Source: CAZSHB01 sp964606885
Lineage (GTDB): Bacteria > Babelota > Babeliae > Babelales > CAIQNR01
Direction: 5' to 3'
Length of the DNA: 46,002 nt
Assembly: GCA_964606885.1 (NCBI GenBank)
Contig: CAZSHB010000008.1
Span: 1-46,002, forward strand
Shown here: positions 1 to 7,697 of the stretch, piece after piece
Layout: every line of letters begins with the position of its first letter
How positions within the stretch are numbered: the first letter of the stretch is position 1
Translations under genes and position numbers: made by a program
The notes under the pieces: model-generated
Database searches by the model: none
What the model was told of the DNA's origin: nothing
Seen by the model: the letters and a program-made list of their open reading frames with translations, nothing else

Positions 1-2
1 AG

Positions 3-266
3 CAAGGATACCCTTCGGATTTTATGAATATTGACTGGATTGGCGGAAGTATGACTCAGGTAACTAAAACCGGAGGCGTCCTAATCGCTCTTGAAGGATT
101 GCAGGAGCTTAAAAAGCCTACTTCAGAAGAAAAAAAGAAGACGACAACTAGTGTATACAAGGACCAGCTTGGTCTTTATATGCATGGGTTTATTGCGTCT
201 TTATACAGAGATGCTACAATAAAAGTTAACGAAGAATTAGCTCGAACCATTGAAAGACAGCAATGA
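3..266 (+). CDS. C-terminal fragment of an unidentified protein (5' truncated)
   Basis: The frame is open from the first bases of the window, so this is the tail of a longer gene and the ATG at position 24 need not be its start. About 87 residues are visible. A Lys/Glu/Thr-rich segment is followed by an ending (GFIASLYRDATIKVNEEL) that resembles the last strand of SurA/PpiD-type periplasmic peptidyl-prolyl isomerases. That resemblance is weak and I do not assign a function. Its TGA overlaps the recA start codon (ATGA, 263-266), so it is probably co-transcribed and translationally coupled with recA. Confidence 0.6.
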   Translation, partial: QGYPSDFMNIDWIGGSMTQVTKTGGVLIALEGLQELKKPTSEEKKKTTTSVYKDQLGLYMHGFIASLYRDATIKVNEELARTIERQQ

Positions 267-1309
267 CAGCAACAAAGATAAAAAAAGAAGATATTGAAAA
301 CGGTGGTACCGGGATTGATTCTTCAAAGAAAAAAGCTCTTGAAGTAACGTTTGCGCAGATCGATAAACAGTATGGCAAAGGCGCCGTTATGTTACTCGGT
401 CAGTCAGCAGATGCTAAGATAGAAACACTCTCGACCGGTTCTATTTTGATAGATCAGGCGTTGGGTGCTGGTTTACCTCGTGGCAGAATCGTTGAAATTT
501 ATGGCCCTGAATCTTCTGGTAAAACGACGCTTGCGTTGCATGCAATTGCACAAGCGCAGCGCAATGGTGGTATTTGTGCCTTTATTGATGCTGAACATGC
601 GCTTGATCCAGTGCACGCAGCTAGTTTGGGTATTAAAATCAATGATCTTATTATCTCGCAGCCAGATTATGGTGAGCAAGCATTAGACATTGCTGAAATG
701 CTTATTCGTTCAGGTGCAGTTGACATTATCGTAGTAGATTCTGTATCAGCTTTAGTTCCAAAAGCGGAACTTGAAGGTGATATGGGTGATACACATGTGG
801 GCTTGCAAGCTCGTTTGATGTCACAAGCGTTACGCAAATTAACGCCGGTGATTCATAAATCAAAAGCAATTTTGATCTTTATTAACCAAATTCGCCAAAA
901 CATTAATGCGATGGCTTTTGCTAATAAAGAAACTACATCGGGCGGCAATGCACTTAAGTTTTATGCTTCAGTACGTATTGACGTTCGTCGTGTTGCATCA
1001 CTTAAAAAGAATGATGTGCATGTAGGTAACAGAGTTGCTGTTAAAATAGTAAAAAATAAAGTTGCGGCTCCTTTTAAACGTGTTGAACTTGATCTGTTGT
1101 TTACAGAAGGTATTAGCCGTGAGCTAGATCTTTTGGATGCGGCAGTGTTTCATAACGTGGTAACACAATCGGGTGCTTGGTTTGCGTATGGTGACAAAAA
1201 AGTTGCCCAAGGTCGTGAGCAGATGTTGGCCTTTTTAAAAGAAGATCAAAAAGCTGCTCAAGATATTCGTTCTCAAGTTGAGAAAGTGATAAAAGAAGCT
1301 GTAGTTTAA
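263..1309 (+). CDS. recA: Recombinase RecA
   Basis: RecA forms ATP-dependent filaments on single-stranded DNA, catalyses strand exchange in recombinational repair and triggers LexA-type self-cleavage. The 348-residue length is typical. Visible landmarks are Walker A GPESSGKTT at residues 81-89, Walker B IIVVDS around 155-160, the MSQALRKL segment near 186, and the DNA-binding loop region ending in GGNALKFYASVR around 228-238. The loop stretch after NQIR (QNINAMAFANKETTSGG) departs from the usual KIGVMFGNPETT pattern but is the right length. The gene starts inside the stop codon of the upstream gene, so no separate promoter is expected right before it. No obvious SOS box can be placed because the upstream sequence is coding. 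Confidence 0.97.
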   Translation: MTATKIKKEDIENGGTGIDSSKKKALEVTFAQIDKQYGKGAVMLLGQSADAKIETLSTGSILIDQALGAGLPRGRIVEIYGPESSGKTTLALHAIAQAQRNGGICAFIDAEHALDPVHAASLGIKINDLIISQPDYGEQALDIAEMLIRSGAVDIIVVDSVSALVPKAELEGDMGDTHVGLQARLMSQALRKLTPVIHKSKAILIFINQIRQNINAMAFANKETTSGGNALKFYASVRIDVRRVASLKKNDVHVGNRVAVKIVKNKVAAPFKRVELDLLFTEGISRELDLLDAAVFHNVVTQSGAWFAYGDKKVAQGREQMLAFLKEDQKAAQDIRSQVEKVIKEAVV

Positions 1310-1351
1310 TAGACATGTGTTTAATAAATAATATTGGTATACCTCTAAAAA

Positions 1352-1951
1352 GTGGGTTCATTCTTGAAAAATAGATCTTTGGAAAAAGAAGCTCCAACAG
1401 CTAGCACTACAAGCGCTAAGCAAACCGGTCCTTTAGCAAATGAAGCAATTCGTGCGCCTCGTCTTCAGGTGATTAATTCAGCTGGAGAAAACATTGGCCA
1501 AATTTCTCGTAAAGAGGCTTTGGAGATGGCACAGGCAGAAGGCTTAGACTTAGTGATGCTTGCAGAAAATGGTGCGTTGGGGATTCCTGTAGTTAAAATT
1601 ATGGATTATGGCAAAGAGCTGTACCTCCGTAAGAAAAAGCAGGCAGAAGCAAAGAAAAACCAGAAAATTATACACACTAAAGAAATTAAAATTCGTCCTA
1701 AGATTGGTGATTTTGATTACGAACGTAAGCTCAAATCTGCACTTGAGTTCTTACAAGAAGGTAATCGCGTAAAAATTACCATTCAATTTCAAGGACGTGA
1801 GCTTGCCAATAAGCAAGAGCGTGGCGAATATTTGTTTGGCAAAGTTATGCAAACATTTGATGCTGCGGGCATGGGCGATAAAATTGGTGAAGAAAAAGAA
1901 GCAAGTGCAGGAAGAAATTGGTCTCGCATTTATTATTTAAAAAAAGCATAA
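1352..1951 (+). CDS. infC: Translation initiation factor IF-3
   Basis: IF-3 binds the 30S subunit, prevents premature 50S joining and proofreads start-codon and initiator-tRNA choice. Both domains are present: an N-domain beginning PRLQVINSAGENIG and containing KIMDYGK, and a C-domain with the KEIKIRPKIGDFDY stretch followed by GNRVKITIQFQGRE. About 30 extra residues precede the N-domain. The frame is closed by a stop at 1346, so the start is GTG at 1352 or TTG at 1364; neither has a strong Shine-Dalgarno. The in-frame AUU-type start commonly used for IF-3 autoregulation is not seen. It heads the conserved infC-rpmI-rplT cluster, with rpmI 12 bases downstream. Confidence 0.95.
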   Translation: MGSFLKNRSLEKEAPTASTTSAKQTGPLANEAIRAPRLQVINSAGENIGQISRKEALEMAQAEGLDLVMLAENGALGIPVVKIMDYGKELYLRKKKQAEAKKNQKIIHTKEIKIRPKIGDFDYERKLKSALEFLQEGNRVKITIQFQGRELANKQERGEYLFGKVMQTFDAAGMGDKIGEEKEASAGRNWSRIYYLKKA

Positions 1952-1963
1952 AAGGTTCATACA

Positions 1964-2161
1964 ATGCCTAAAATGAAAACAAATTCAGCCGCTAAAAAGA
2001 GATTTAAGAAGGTTGGTAATGGCAAGCTTGTTAAGCGTGCCAAGTCTATGCGCCGTCATATTTTGACCAAAAAAAATCGTAAGACTAAACGTAATTTGCG
2101 TGGTGTTGCGTATATCAGCAAAGTAGACACTGCTAACATTCTCAGATTATTACCTTATTAA
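1964..2161 (+). CDS. rpmI: 50S ribosomal protein bL35
   Basis: This is a structural protein of the large ribosomal subunit, 65 residues and strongly basic. The start MPKMKTNSAAKKRFKK and the middle RRHILTKKNRKTKRNLRG match the bL35 family closely. It lies between infC and rplT in the canonical order, with AAGG upstream as ribosome binding site. In many bacteria this operon is repressed by L20 binding to a leader or pseudoknot. The 12-base infC-rpmI gap here is too short to hold an obvious separate structure. Confidence 0.96.
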   Translation: MPKMKTNSAAKKRFKKVGNGKLVKRAKSMRRHILTKKNRKTKRNLRGVAYISKVDTANILRLLPY

Positions 2162-2188
2162 TATAATAGTAAAAAATAGGATAAAACT

Positions 2189-2545
2189 ATGACTCGCGTA
2201 AAAGGTGGGATAGCCACTAAAAAAAGACATAAACGTCTGTTAAAACAAGCAAAAGGCTTCTGGGGCCAACGTAATAACATTTTCAAGCGCGCTAAAGAAA
2301 CCGTTATGCGTTCTTTGGCATACGCTTATCATGGTCGTAAGCTTCGTAAACGTGATTTCCGTTCATTGTTTGTGACTCGTATTAAAGCAGCAGCAGTACA
2401 AAATAATATGTCATACAGTACTTTCATTCATGGTCTTGCTCAAGCAAGTATCAGCTTGAACCGTAAGATGTTGAGCCAACTTGCTATCTTTGAACCAGCT
2501 GCGTTTACAGCACTTGTTGAGCGTGCAAAAGCTGCACATTCTTGA
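2189..2545 (+). CDS. rplT: 50S ribosomal protein bL20
   Basis: bL20 binds 23S rRNA early in 50S assembly and autoregulates infC-rpmI-rplT in several bacteria. The 118-residue length is standard. The N-terminus MTRVKGGIATKKRHKRLLKQAKGFWG is reduced here to its recognisable parts: TRVKGG, a basic helix, and AKGFWGQRNN, followed by the AYHGRKLRKRDFRSLFVTRI block. The C-terminal globular part with YSTFIHGL and LNRKMLSQLA is intact. A candidate promoter for the next operon overlaps its stop codon. Confidence 0.96.
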   Translation: MTRVKGGIATKKRHKRLLKQAKGFWGQRNNIFKRAKETVMRSLAYAYHGRKLRKRDFRSLFVTRIKAAAVQNNMSYSTFIHGLAQASISLNRKMLSQLAIFEPAAFTALVERAKAAHS

Positions 2546-2571
2546 CAGGAGATTTTCCTTCTTATTAGACT
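2542..2571 (+). promoter_or_regulatory. Candidate promoter for the zapB/zapA/rny/ymdB run
   Basis: TTGACA at 2542-2547 is followed 18 bases later by TAGACT at 2566-2571. The -35 box overlaps the rplT stop codon. A start site near 2578 would give a leader of about 24 bases before the zapB-like gene. Confidence 0.45.
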
Positions 2572-2601
2572 ACCTTACTGTTAGTAAATAAGGAGAAAAT
2601 C
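2551..2601 (+). promoter_or_regulatory. Hairpin that could hide the zapB-like ribosome binding site
   Basis: GATTTTC (2551-2557) pairs with GAAAATC (2595-2601) and CTTATT (2561-2566) with AATAAG (2587-2592). The Shine-Dalgarno AAGGAGA (2590-2596) lies in the 3' arm, directly before the ATG at 2602. The alternative small hairpin TTACT-GTT-AGTAA (2575-2587) competes for part of it. The long hairpin can form only in transcripts reading through from rplT, because the candidate internal promoter starts after its 5' arm. Confidence 0.4.
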
Positions 2602-2853
2602 ATGGAAGTACTAAGCGCATTAGAGAAAAAGATAGAACTGCTCGTTGATTACATCAAGCGTCTTAAAGAAGATAATGCACAGTTAAAATCAGAGTCCCAA
2701 CAGTTGCGTGACCATATCACTCAGCTCGAGGGATCTTTGCTTAAAGAGAACAAACAATTGGAACATGCTCTTAACAAAGAGCGTTCCATGGCGCAGCGTG
2801 CAGTTGATGAGTTAATCAAGAATATAGATGAGCTTATTGAAAGCGGAAGTTGA
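2602..2853 (+). CDS. Small coiled-coil protein, ZapB-like
   Basis: The product is 83 residues of almost uninterrupted heptad-type helix (repeated L/I with E/K/Q, for example LLVDYIKRLKEDNAQLK). It has the size and composition of ZapB or similar cell-division coiled coils. Position supports this: it lies 7 bases upstream of zapA, and small coiled-coil genes of this kind often precede zapA. It has a good AAGGAG site. The assignment rests on length, coiled coil and context, since such proteins have little diagnostic sequence. It probably acts at the FtsZ ring with ZapA. Confidence 0.65.
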   Translation: MEVLSALEKKIELLVDYIKRLKEDNAQLKSESQQLRDHITQLEGSLLKENKQLEHALNKERSMAQRAVDELIKNIDELIESGS

Positions 2854-2860
2854 GTCTGTA

Positions 2861-3145
2861 ATGAGCACACAGAAGATTAAAGTAACGATCAATGGAAATA
2901 ATTATTCCTTAGTAACGGACGAATCAGATGTTTGTTTATTAGAGGCCGCAGCTCTAGTCGATCAACAGATTGCGCAGATTCAAGCATCAGGCGTGAGCGA
3001 TCAAGTTAAAAGTGCGGTGCTGGTTGCACTACAATCGGCACACGAACTTTTAAAACTCAAGCAAGAGCAAGAACAACTTAAGCATGAGCAGCTGCGTCTT
3101 CTTGAAAAAATTTCTCGTGAATTTAATCTTCTCTCTTCTTTCTAA
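2861..3145 (+). CDS. zapA: Cell division protein ZapA
   Basis: ZapA binds FtsZ and bundles protofilaments at midcell. The 94-residue product starts with the family-type segment KIKVTINGNNYSLVTDE, continues with LLEAAALVDQQIAQI, and ends in a long helix rich in Q, E and L used for dimerisation. I chose ATG 2861 over an in-frame ATG at 2828. The later start gives the normal ZapA N-terminus, avoids overlapping the previous gene, and has GGAAG about 11 bases upstream. Downstream lies a structured non-coding stretch and then rny. Confidence 0.85.
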   Translation: MSTQKIKVTINGNNYSLVTDESDVCLLEAAALVDQQIAQIQASGVSDQVKSAVLVALQSAHELLKLKQEQEQLKHEQLRLLEKISREFNLLSSF

Positions 3146-3147
3146 TG

Positions 3148-3258
3148 CCTAGTCTTGCGTAACGTGTTGTACCTTTTCAAGGCAGCAGTGTGATAAAAAA
3201 CAGTGCTGTAAAAAAGGACTTTAAAAGAGTAAAACGTGTGAGAACGCACAACATTAGG
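3148..3258 (+). ncRNA. Structured RNA element between zapA and rny (6S-like or cis-acting candidate)
   Basis: The intergenic sequence folds as one long interrupted hairpin. The closing stem is CCTAGTCTTG+CGT (3148-3160) against 3244-3258, 12 pairs with one mismatch and a two-base bulge. The middle stem is GT-CCTTTT (3169-3177, A3171 bulged) against AAAAGGAC (3212-3219). The apical stem is CAGCAGTGT (3183-3191) against ACAGTGCTG (3200-3208), with one G-G mismatch and an A-rich loop. The 3' strand of the closing stem contains TTAGG, part of the rny ribosome binding site. The position directly after zapA is where 6S RNA lies in many bacteria, but 111 bases is short for 6S. A cis-regulator of rny is equally possible. 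Confidence 0.45.
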
Positions 3259-3268
3259 ATAATAAATC

Positions 3269-4825
3269 ATGATTACAGGATTAGGTGAATTTACGGCACT
3301 CATAGGAATTGGCGTGGCTTTGGCTATGCTTTTTTTTGCTCGTAAGAAAGTCACTCAAGCACAAGAACTTTTAGAACGTTCTGAAGAAAAATGGCGCTCG
3401 ATGAAGCGCGATATGGAAACTGAACGTAAAGAAGCTCACTTGCGTGTCAAAGATGAAATATACAAAAAAAGATCAGACTTTGAATTAGAATTAAAGCGCG
3501 ATCGTCTTGAGCTGGAACGCCAGCAGTCAAAAATATCAGCTAAGTATGAAGCAATAGAAAAAAAAGAATCTCAGCTTGATGAACTCCGTCAAGAAGTCCA
3601 ACAAAAAGAACGTAAGCTTTCTCGCATGAGTGAAATTATGCACACCAACGAGGAAAAGCTTAAAAATCTCTATAATGATCTTATTATTAAATTAGAAAAT
3701 ATTAGCGGACTGAGCCGCGAACAAGCTAAAAAAGAACTTGCTGATACCTTGCATGCAGAAGTACAATTAACCACACAACGTTGGATGCAAAAGGTTGAAG
3801 AAGAGTCTCGTCAAACGGCTAAAGAAAAAGCTACTCATATTGTGGTAACGGCAATGCAGCGCTACACGGCTGATCAAGTTGCTCTCAACTCTTCAAGTGT
3901 TGTTCATCTTCCTAATGAGGAAATGAAAGGTCGTATTATTGGTAAAGAAGGGCGTAATATTAAAGCGCTTGAAATGGCCACTGGTATGGAATTTGTGATT
4001 GGAGAAGTTCCAGAAATTATTACGATTTCAGGTTTTAATCCAATCAGACGCGAAGTTGCTCGCCGTTCACTTGAACGCTTAATTGGGGATGGTCGCATCA
4101 ATCCAACGCGTATTGAAGAAACGGTTCAGCTTTGTGAAAGAGAAATTGACGATGTCATTCAGGAATACGGTAAAGCTGCGATTCTTGAATGTAACGTTCA
4201 AGGACTCCATCCAGACATTATTACGTTGCTTGGTAAATTACATTTTAGAACAAGTTTCTCTCAAAACGTCTTGCAGCACTCTAAAGAAGTAGGTGTATTT
4301 GCCCGTATGATTGCTGAAGAATTAGGTTTAGATGGCAATATCGCAATGCGCGCAGGTCTTCTGCATGACATTGGTAAAGCGGTAACAGCAGAAGTTGAAG
4401 GTCCGCACGCTATGATTGGTGGCGACATTGCAAAACGTTGTGGCGAAAGTCCAATCGTGGTAAACGCAATTGCTGCACATCATGAAGAAGTGCCTTTCTT
4501 ATCGATTTATGCATCTATTGTGGTGATTGCCGATACCGTTTCAGCATCTCGTCCTGGTGCCCGCCGCGAAACATTAACCGCATATATCAAGCGTCTAGAA
4601 AAGTTGGAAGAAATTGCCAATACGTTTGACGGTATTAAAAAGGCGTACGCGCTTCAGGCAGGTCGCGAGATCCGTATTATTGTTGAGGAAGACTATCTTG
4701 ATGACGACAAAGCAGCAGTATTAGCTCGTGATATTGCAAAGCGCATCGAAGAAGAAATGAACTTCCCTGGTCAAATTAAAGTTAACGTTATTCGAGAAAA
4801 ACGTTCTATTGAGTACGCTCGCTAA
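3269..4825 (+). CDS. rny: Ribonuclease Y
   Basis: RNase Y is a membrane-anchored endoribonuclease that initiates mRNA decay. The 518-residue product has the full family architecture. It begins with an N-terminal membrane helix (about residues 5-24), then a long charged coiled coil to about 190. A KH RNA-binding domain follows with the GxxG loop GKEGRN at 225-230, then an HD phosphohydrolase domain with HSKEVG near 337 and the metal-binding HD pair in LLHDIGKA at 366-367. AGGA lies about 9 bases before the ATG. The gene follows zapA and a structured RNA element, and is followed after 9 bases by ymdB, a common pairing. Confidence 0.96.
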   Translation: MITGLGEFTALIGIGVALAMLFFARKKVTQAQELLERSEEKWRSMKRDMETERKEAHLRVKDEIYKKRSDFELELKRDRLELERQQSKISAKYEAIEKKESQLDELRQEVQQKERKLSRMSEIMHTNEEKLKNLYNDLIIKLENISGLSREQAKKELADTLHAEVQLTTQRWMQKVEEESRQTAKEKATHIVVTAMQRYTADQVALNSSSVVHLPNEEMKGRIIGKEGRNIKALEMATGMEFVIGEVPEIITISGFNPIRREVARRSLERLIGDGRINPTRIEETVQLCEREIDDVIQEYGKAAILECNVQGLHPDIITLLGKLHFRTSFSQNVLQHSKEVGVFARMIAEELGLDGNIAMRAGLLHDIGKAVTAEVEGPHAMIGGDIAKRCGESPIVVNAIAAHHEEVPFLSIYASIVVIADTVSASRPGARRETLTAYIKRLEKLEEIANTFDGIKKAYALQAGREIRIIVEEDYLDDDKAAVLARDIAKRIEEEMNFPGQIKVNVIREKRSIEYAR

Positions 4826-4834
4826 GGATTTTTA

Positions 4835-5641
4835 ATGAGTTCATTACGTATAGCACTGTTTGGAGACATCGTCGGGAATACGGGACGTGATCTTTTTGCA
4901 CGCCACATTGCCGCTCTGCGCACGCAGTATAAATTAGATGGTGTTATCATCAACGGAGAAAATAGTGCTAATGGCAAAGGTGTGACGCCCGCTATTGTTA
5001 CTTTTCTTAAAGACCTTGGTGTTGATGTTATTACTACCGGTAACCATATCTGGGATAAAAAAGAAATTATTCCTTACATTCAAAATCACGACGATATTAT
5101 TCGTCCTGCAAATTATCCTTCAAGCTGTCCGGGTAAAGGCTTTACGATTTTTAATTGTAAGGGCTACAAGGTTGCCGTCTTAAATCTGATGGGTCGCGTG
5201 TTTATGCGCCAACAGCTTGATTGTCCATTTAAAACAGCCGATTCATTATTAACGTTTATACGTTCTAAAACGAACATTATTTTGGTTGATATGCACGCAG
5301 AAACGACCTCAGAAAAGCTCGGTATGGCCTATTACCTTGATGGCCGAATTTCGGGCATTGTGGGTACGCACACACATATTCAAACAGCAGATGAACGTAT
5401 TTTGCCAGGCGGTACGGGGCACATCACTGATCTTGGTATGGGTGGTTCATTAAATTCTATGATTGGGCTGATTAAAGAGCCGTTGATCAACGGCTTCTTG
5501 GATCAAATGCCGGTACGTCATGAAGTTGATACTGAGCCTCCGTATGTGCTAAGCGGTGTGGTTATGACGATTGATACCACAACAGGTAAAACGACGCATA
5601 TTGAACGTATTTATAAAGTGGACACTGAGCCACTTGGTTAA
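4835..5641 (+). CDS. ymdB: YmdB-type metallophosphoesterase (2',3'-cyclic nucleotide phosphodiesterase family)
   Basis: The 268-residue product matches the TIGR00282/YmdB family. Members hydrolyse 2',3'-cyclic nucleotides, which are RNA-decay products, using a di-metal centre. Metal-ligand motifs are visible in order: GDIVGNTGR at about residue 10, NGENSANGKG near 41, TTGNHIWDK near 69, VDMHAETTSEK near 151 and GTHTHIQTADERILPGGT near 178. The family-typical acidic, glycine-rich end of the active site (TDLGMGG) follows. Its position 9 bases after rny matches the common rny-ymdB pair and links it to RNA turnover. Confidence 0.93.
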   Translation: MSSLRIALFGDIVGNTGRDLFARHIAALRTQYKLDGVIINGENSANGKGVTPAIVTFLKDLGVDVITTGNHIWDKKEIIPYIQNHDDIIRPANYPSSCPGKGFTIFNCKGYKVAVLNLMGRVFMRQQLDCPFKTADSLLTFIRSKTNIILVDMHAETTSEKLGMAYYLDGRISGIVGTHTHIQTADERILPGGTGHITDLGMGGSLNSMIGLIKEPLINGFLDQMPVRHEVDTEPPYVLSGVVMTIDTTTGKTTHIERIYKVDTEPLG

Positions 5642-5663
5642 ATTGACCTAAAAAAGGGATCCA

Positions 5664-6581
5664 ATGATAGCTCTGAAACGCTTAGGCTTACTGCCTATTT
5701 TTGTTCTGTATATGATCTTCCCGCTTACCTACAGCATTGGTAAATGGGGTTTGCATTATGGACCTTATAGCTTGTATATAGCGCTCCGCATGTTGTTTGC
5801 AGGGGCGGTTATAGCAGGGTGGTATCTGTTGTTTAATAGATCTTCAATGGTCATGAAAAAACGGGATATCCACTATTTTGTAGCTATTGGTGCGATCGCT
5901 TTTTGTGCAAGTTTTATGGCCGAATTTTGGGCATTGCCGTATTTGCCGATTGCAAAAGTATCTTTGTATTTTGCGTTATCACCTTTTTTTACCGCATTAT
6001 TTGCAGCGTGTCATCGTTTAGAGGTTATTTCTAAGCGAAAGTTGGTTGGCCTTTTTGTCGGTTTTTGTGGGTTTGCACCACAGCTTTTTATTAGTAATGA
6101 GACGGGTTATGGATGTTCTGTTCTGAGCTTTACCTGGTATGATGCTGCAGCACTCTTTTCTGTTGCTGCGTATGCGTATGGTTGGATTTTAATTAAGAAG
6201 TTATCTAAGCGCACGGTCTATGATGGCGCATGGATTAACAGCGTCTGTATGTTGATTGGTGGCGTGTTATCGCTAGTCTATTCAGGAATAATCGATTATG
6301 GATTGACTGGATCTTTTAATGTTACTGATTGGCACCAATTTTTATCATCGGTCAGTTTAATCAGCGCAGTAGGGGTATTTTGTTACCTTTTATATACCGC
6401 GCTTTTAAACCACTTTAGTGCAACGTTAGTCTCGTTCTTTTGCTTTCTTGAAGTACCGTCATCATTATTACTTGGGTGCTTCTTTTTAGGCGAGCATGCA
6501 AGCTTTATCTTTTTATTTTCAACCGCTTTAATCGCGCTTGGTTTATATCTTTTTTACCAAGAAGAATTACGTTTACGATAA
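5664..6581 (+). CDS. EamA/DMT-type transporter, copy 1
   Basis: This 305-residue, very hydrophobic protein has about ten predicted membrane helices. The two-fold EamA organisation of the drug/metabolite transporter superfamily is recognisable from SIGKWGLHYGPYSLYIALRML in the first helix pair (read as its separate parts SIGKWG and LYIALRM), LPIAKVSLYFALSPFFTALFA, and the end LGLYLFYQEEL. The family exports or imports small metabolites; the substrate cannot be told from sequence. It is closely related to the next gene (same length, colinear blocks), which implies tandem duplication. AAGGGAT precedes the ATG. Confidence 0.85.
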   Translation: MIALKRLGLLPIFVLYMIFPLTYSIGKWGLHYGPYSLYIALRMLFAGAVIAGWYLLFNRSSMVMKKRDIHYFVAIGAIAFCASFMAEFWALPYLPIAKVSLYFALSPFFTALFAACHRLEVISKRKLVGLFVGFCGFAPQLFISNETGYGCSVLSFTWYDAAALFSVAAYAYGWILIKKLSKRTVYDGAWINSVCMLIGGVLSLVYSGIIDYGLTGSFNVTDWHQFLSSVSLISAVGVFCYLLYTALLNHFSATLVSFFCFLEVPSSLLLGCFFLGEHASFIFLFSTALIALGLYLFYQEELRLR

Positions 6582-6767
6582 AAAATAATGACTTCTAGTG
6601 CAGGTAGATTGCTAAATGTTCCTGATTCTGTTATCCAGGCACAAGAGTTGAGTAGGCTTTGTGTGTTTTTAATCTATAAGCTCAGGGTTTAAGCTTTTAT
6701 TGCTTCAGGAAATCTTTTATCGGTAGACTAATCAACATTGTCAGTCTCTTTTTTATAAGGGTACGTA
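6582..6767 (+). other. Non-coding spacer between transporter copies 1 and 2
   Basis: This 186-base spacer contains no convincing ORF, tRNA or hairpin terminator. TTGAGT at about 6647 and TAATCT about 16 bases later could be a weak promoter for copy 2, but I would not rely on it. Confidence 0.3.
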
Positions 6768-7685
6768 ATGATAGCACTTAACCGTATGGGTCTTTTACCA
6801 ATTCTCGCTTTGTACATGATCTTTCCGCTTACCTACAGTATCGGTAAATGGGGGCTACAATATGGTCCGTATGCCTTGTATGTAGGATTACGCATGATCT
6901 TATCAGGCGCTTTTCTTGTTGCAGGTTATTGTATCTTTAAGCGACAAGCGATGGTGATTGAAAAAAAGGATATTCATTACTTTGTGATGATAGGTTTGGT
7001 TGCCTTTTGCCTGAGCTTCTTGGCTGAAGGATGGTCATTACCATCGCTGCCTATTGTAAAAGTTTCACTTTATTTTGCTCTTGCACCATTTTTTACCGCC
7101 TTATTTGCCGCACTGCATAAATTAGAAATTATTACACCTAAAAAAATAGTGGGTCTTACGGTTGGTTTTTGTGGGTTTGTACCGCAACTGTTTGTAGATA
7201 ATGCGACAGGGTGTGCATCGGGCGTATTTAGCTTTACAAGATATGACTTAGTTATGTTATTGGCTTGTGCGACGTATGCGTATGGCTGGATTATTATTAA
7301 AAAACTTTCAAGAAGAACAGAGTACGATGATGCTTGGGTAAATGGGGTGGGGATGTTGATAGGAGGGGGGTTCTCATTACTATTTTTTGCTGCTACCAAC
7401 AGGGGAGAATGGTGTATGAGCGTTAAAAATTGCCCTCAGTTCTTACTTTCTGCTGTGTTGTTAAGTATTGTTGGCACGTTCTGCTACTTGCTGTATACGG
7501 CATTGTTGCATCACTTCTCCACTACCCTCGTTTCGTTCTTTAGTTTTTTAGAAGTACCATTCGCACTACTCTTTGGATGTATCTTTTTGCAAGAACATAT
7601 AAACTACATCTCGTTTATCTCTACTGCTATCATAGCGCTCGGATTGTACCTCTTTTATCAAGAAGAATTACGACTTCGAGTTTAA
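6768..7685 (+). CDS. EamA/DMT-type transporter, copy 2
   Basis: This paralogue of the preceding gene has the same 305-residue length and colinear blocks (YMIFPLTYSIGKWGL, LPIVKVSLYFALAPFFTALFA, ALGLYLFYQEELRLR). About ten membrane helices form the two EamA repeats. Differences are spread along the protein, so the copies are not identical and may have different substrates. AAGGG lies upstream of the ATG. It is followed after 12 bases by a third transporter, probably in the same transcript. Confidence 0.85.
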   Translation: MIALNRMGLLPILALYMIFPLTYSIGKWGLQYGPYALYVGLRMILSGAFLVAGYCIFKRQAMVIEKKDIHYFVMIGLVAFCLSFLAEGWSLPSLPIVKVSLYFALAPFFTALFAALHKLEIITPKKIVGLTVGFCGFVPQLFVDNATGCASGVFSFTRYDLVMLLACATYAYGWIIIKKLSRRTEYDDAWVNGVGMLIGGGFSLLFFAATNRGEWCMSVKNCPQFLLSAVLLSIVGTFCYLLYTALLHHFSTTLVSFFSFLEVPFALLFGCIFLQEHINYISFISTAIIALGLYLFYQEELRLRV

Positions 7686-7697
7686 AGGAATTGTGTC

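Noticed and set aside
1331..1345. ATT-type IF-3 start or promoter at the GGTATACC sequence before infC
   Set aside because: The ATT is out of frame or before an in-frame stop at 1346, and no -35 box fits.
7070..7399. Minus-strand ORF of 109 codons inside transporter copy 2
   Set aside because: It lies wholly antisense to a well-supported membrane protein gene and has no ribosome site or family features.
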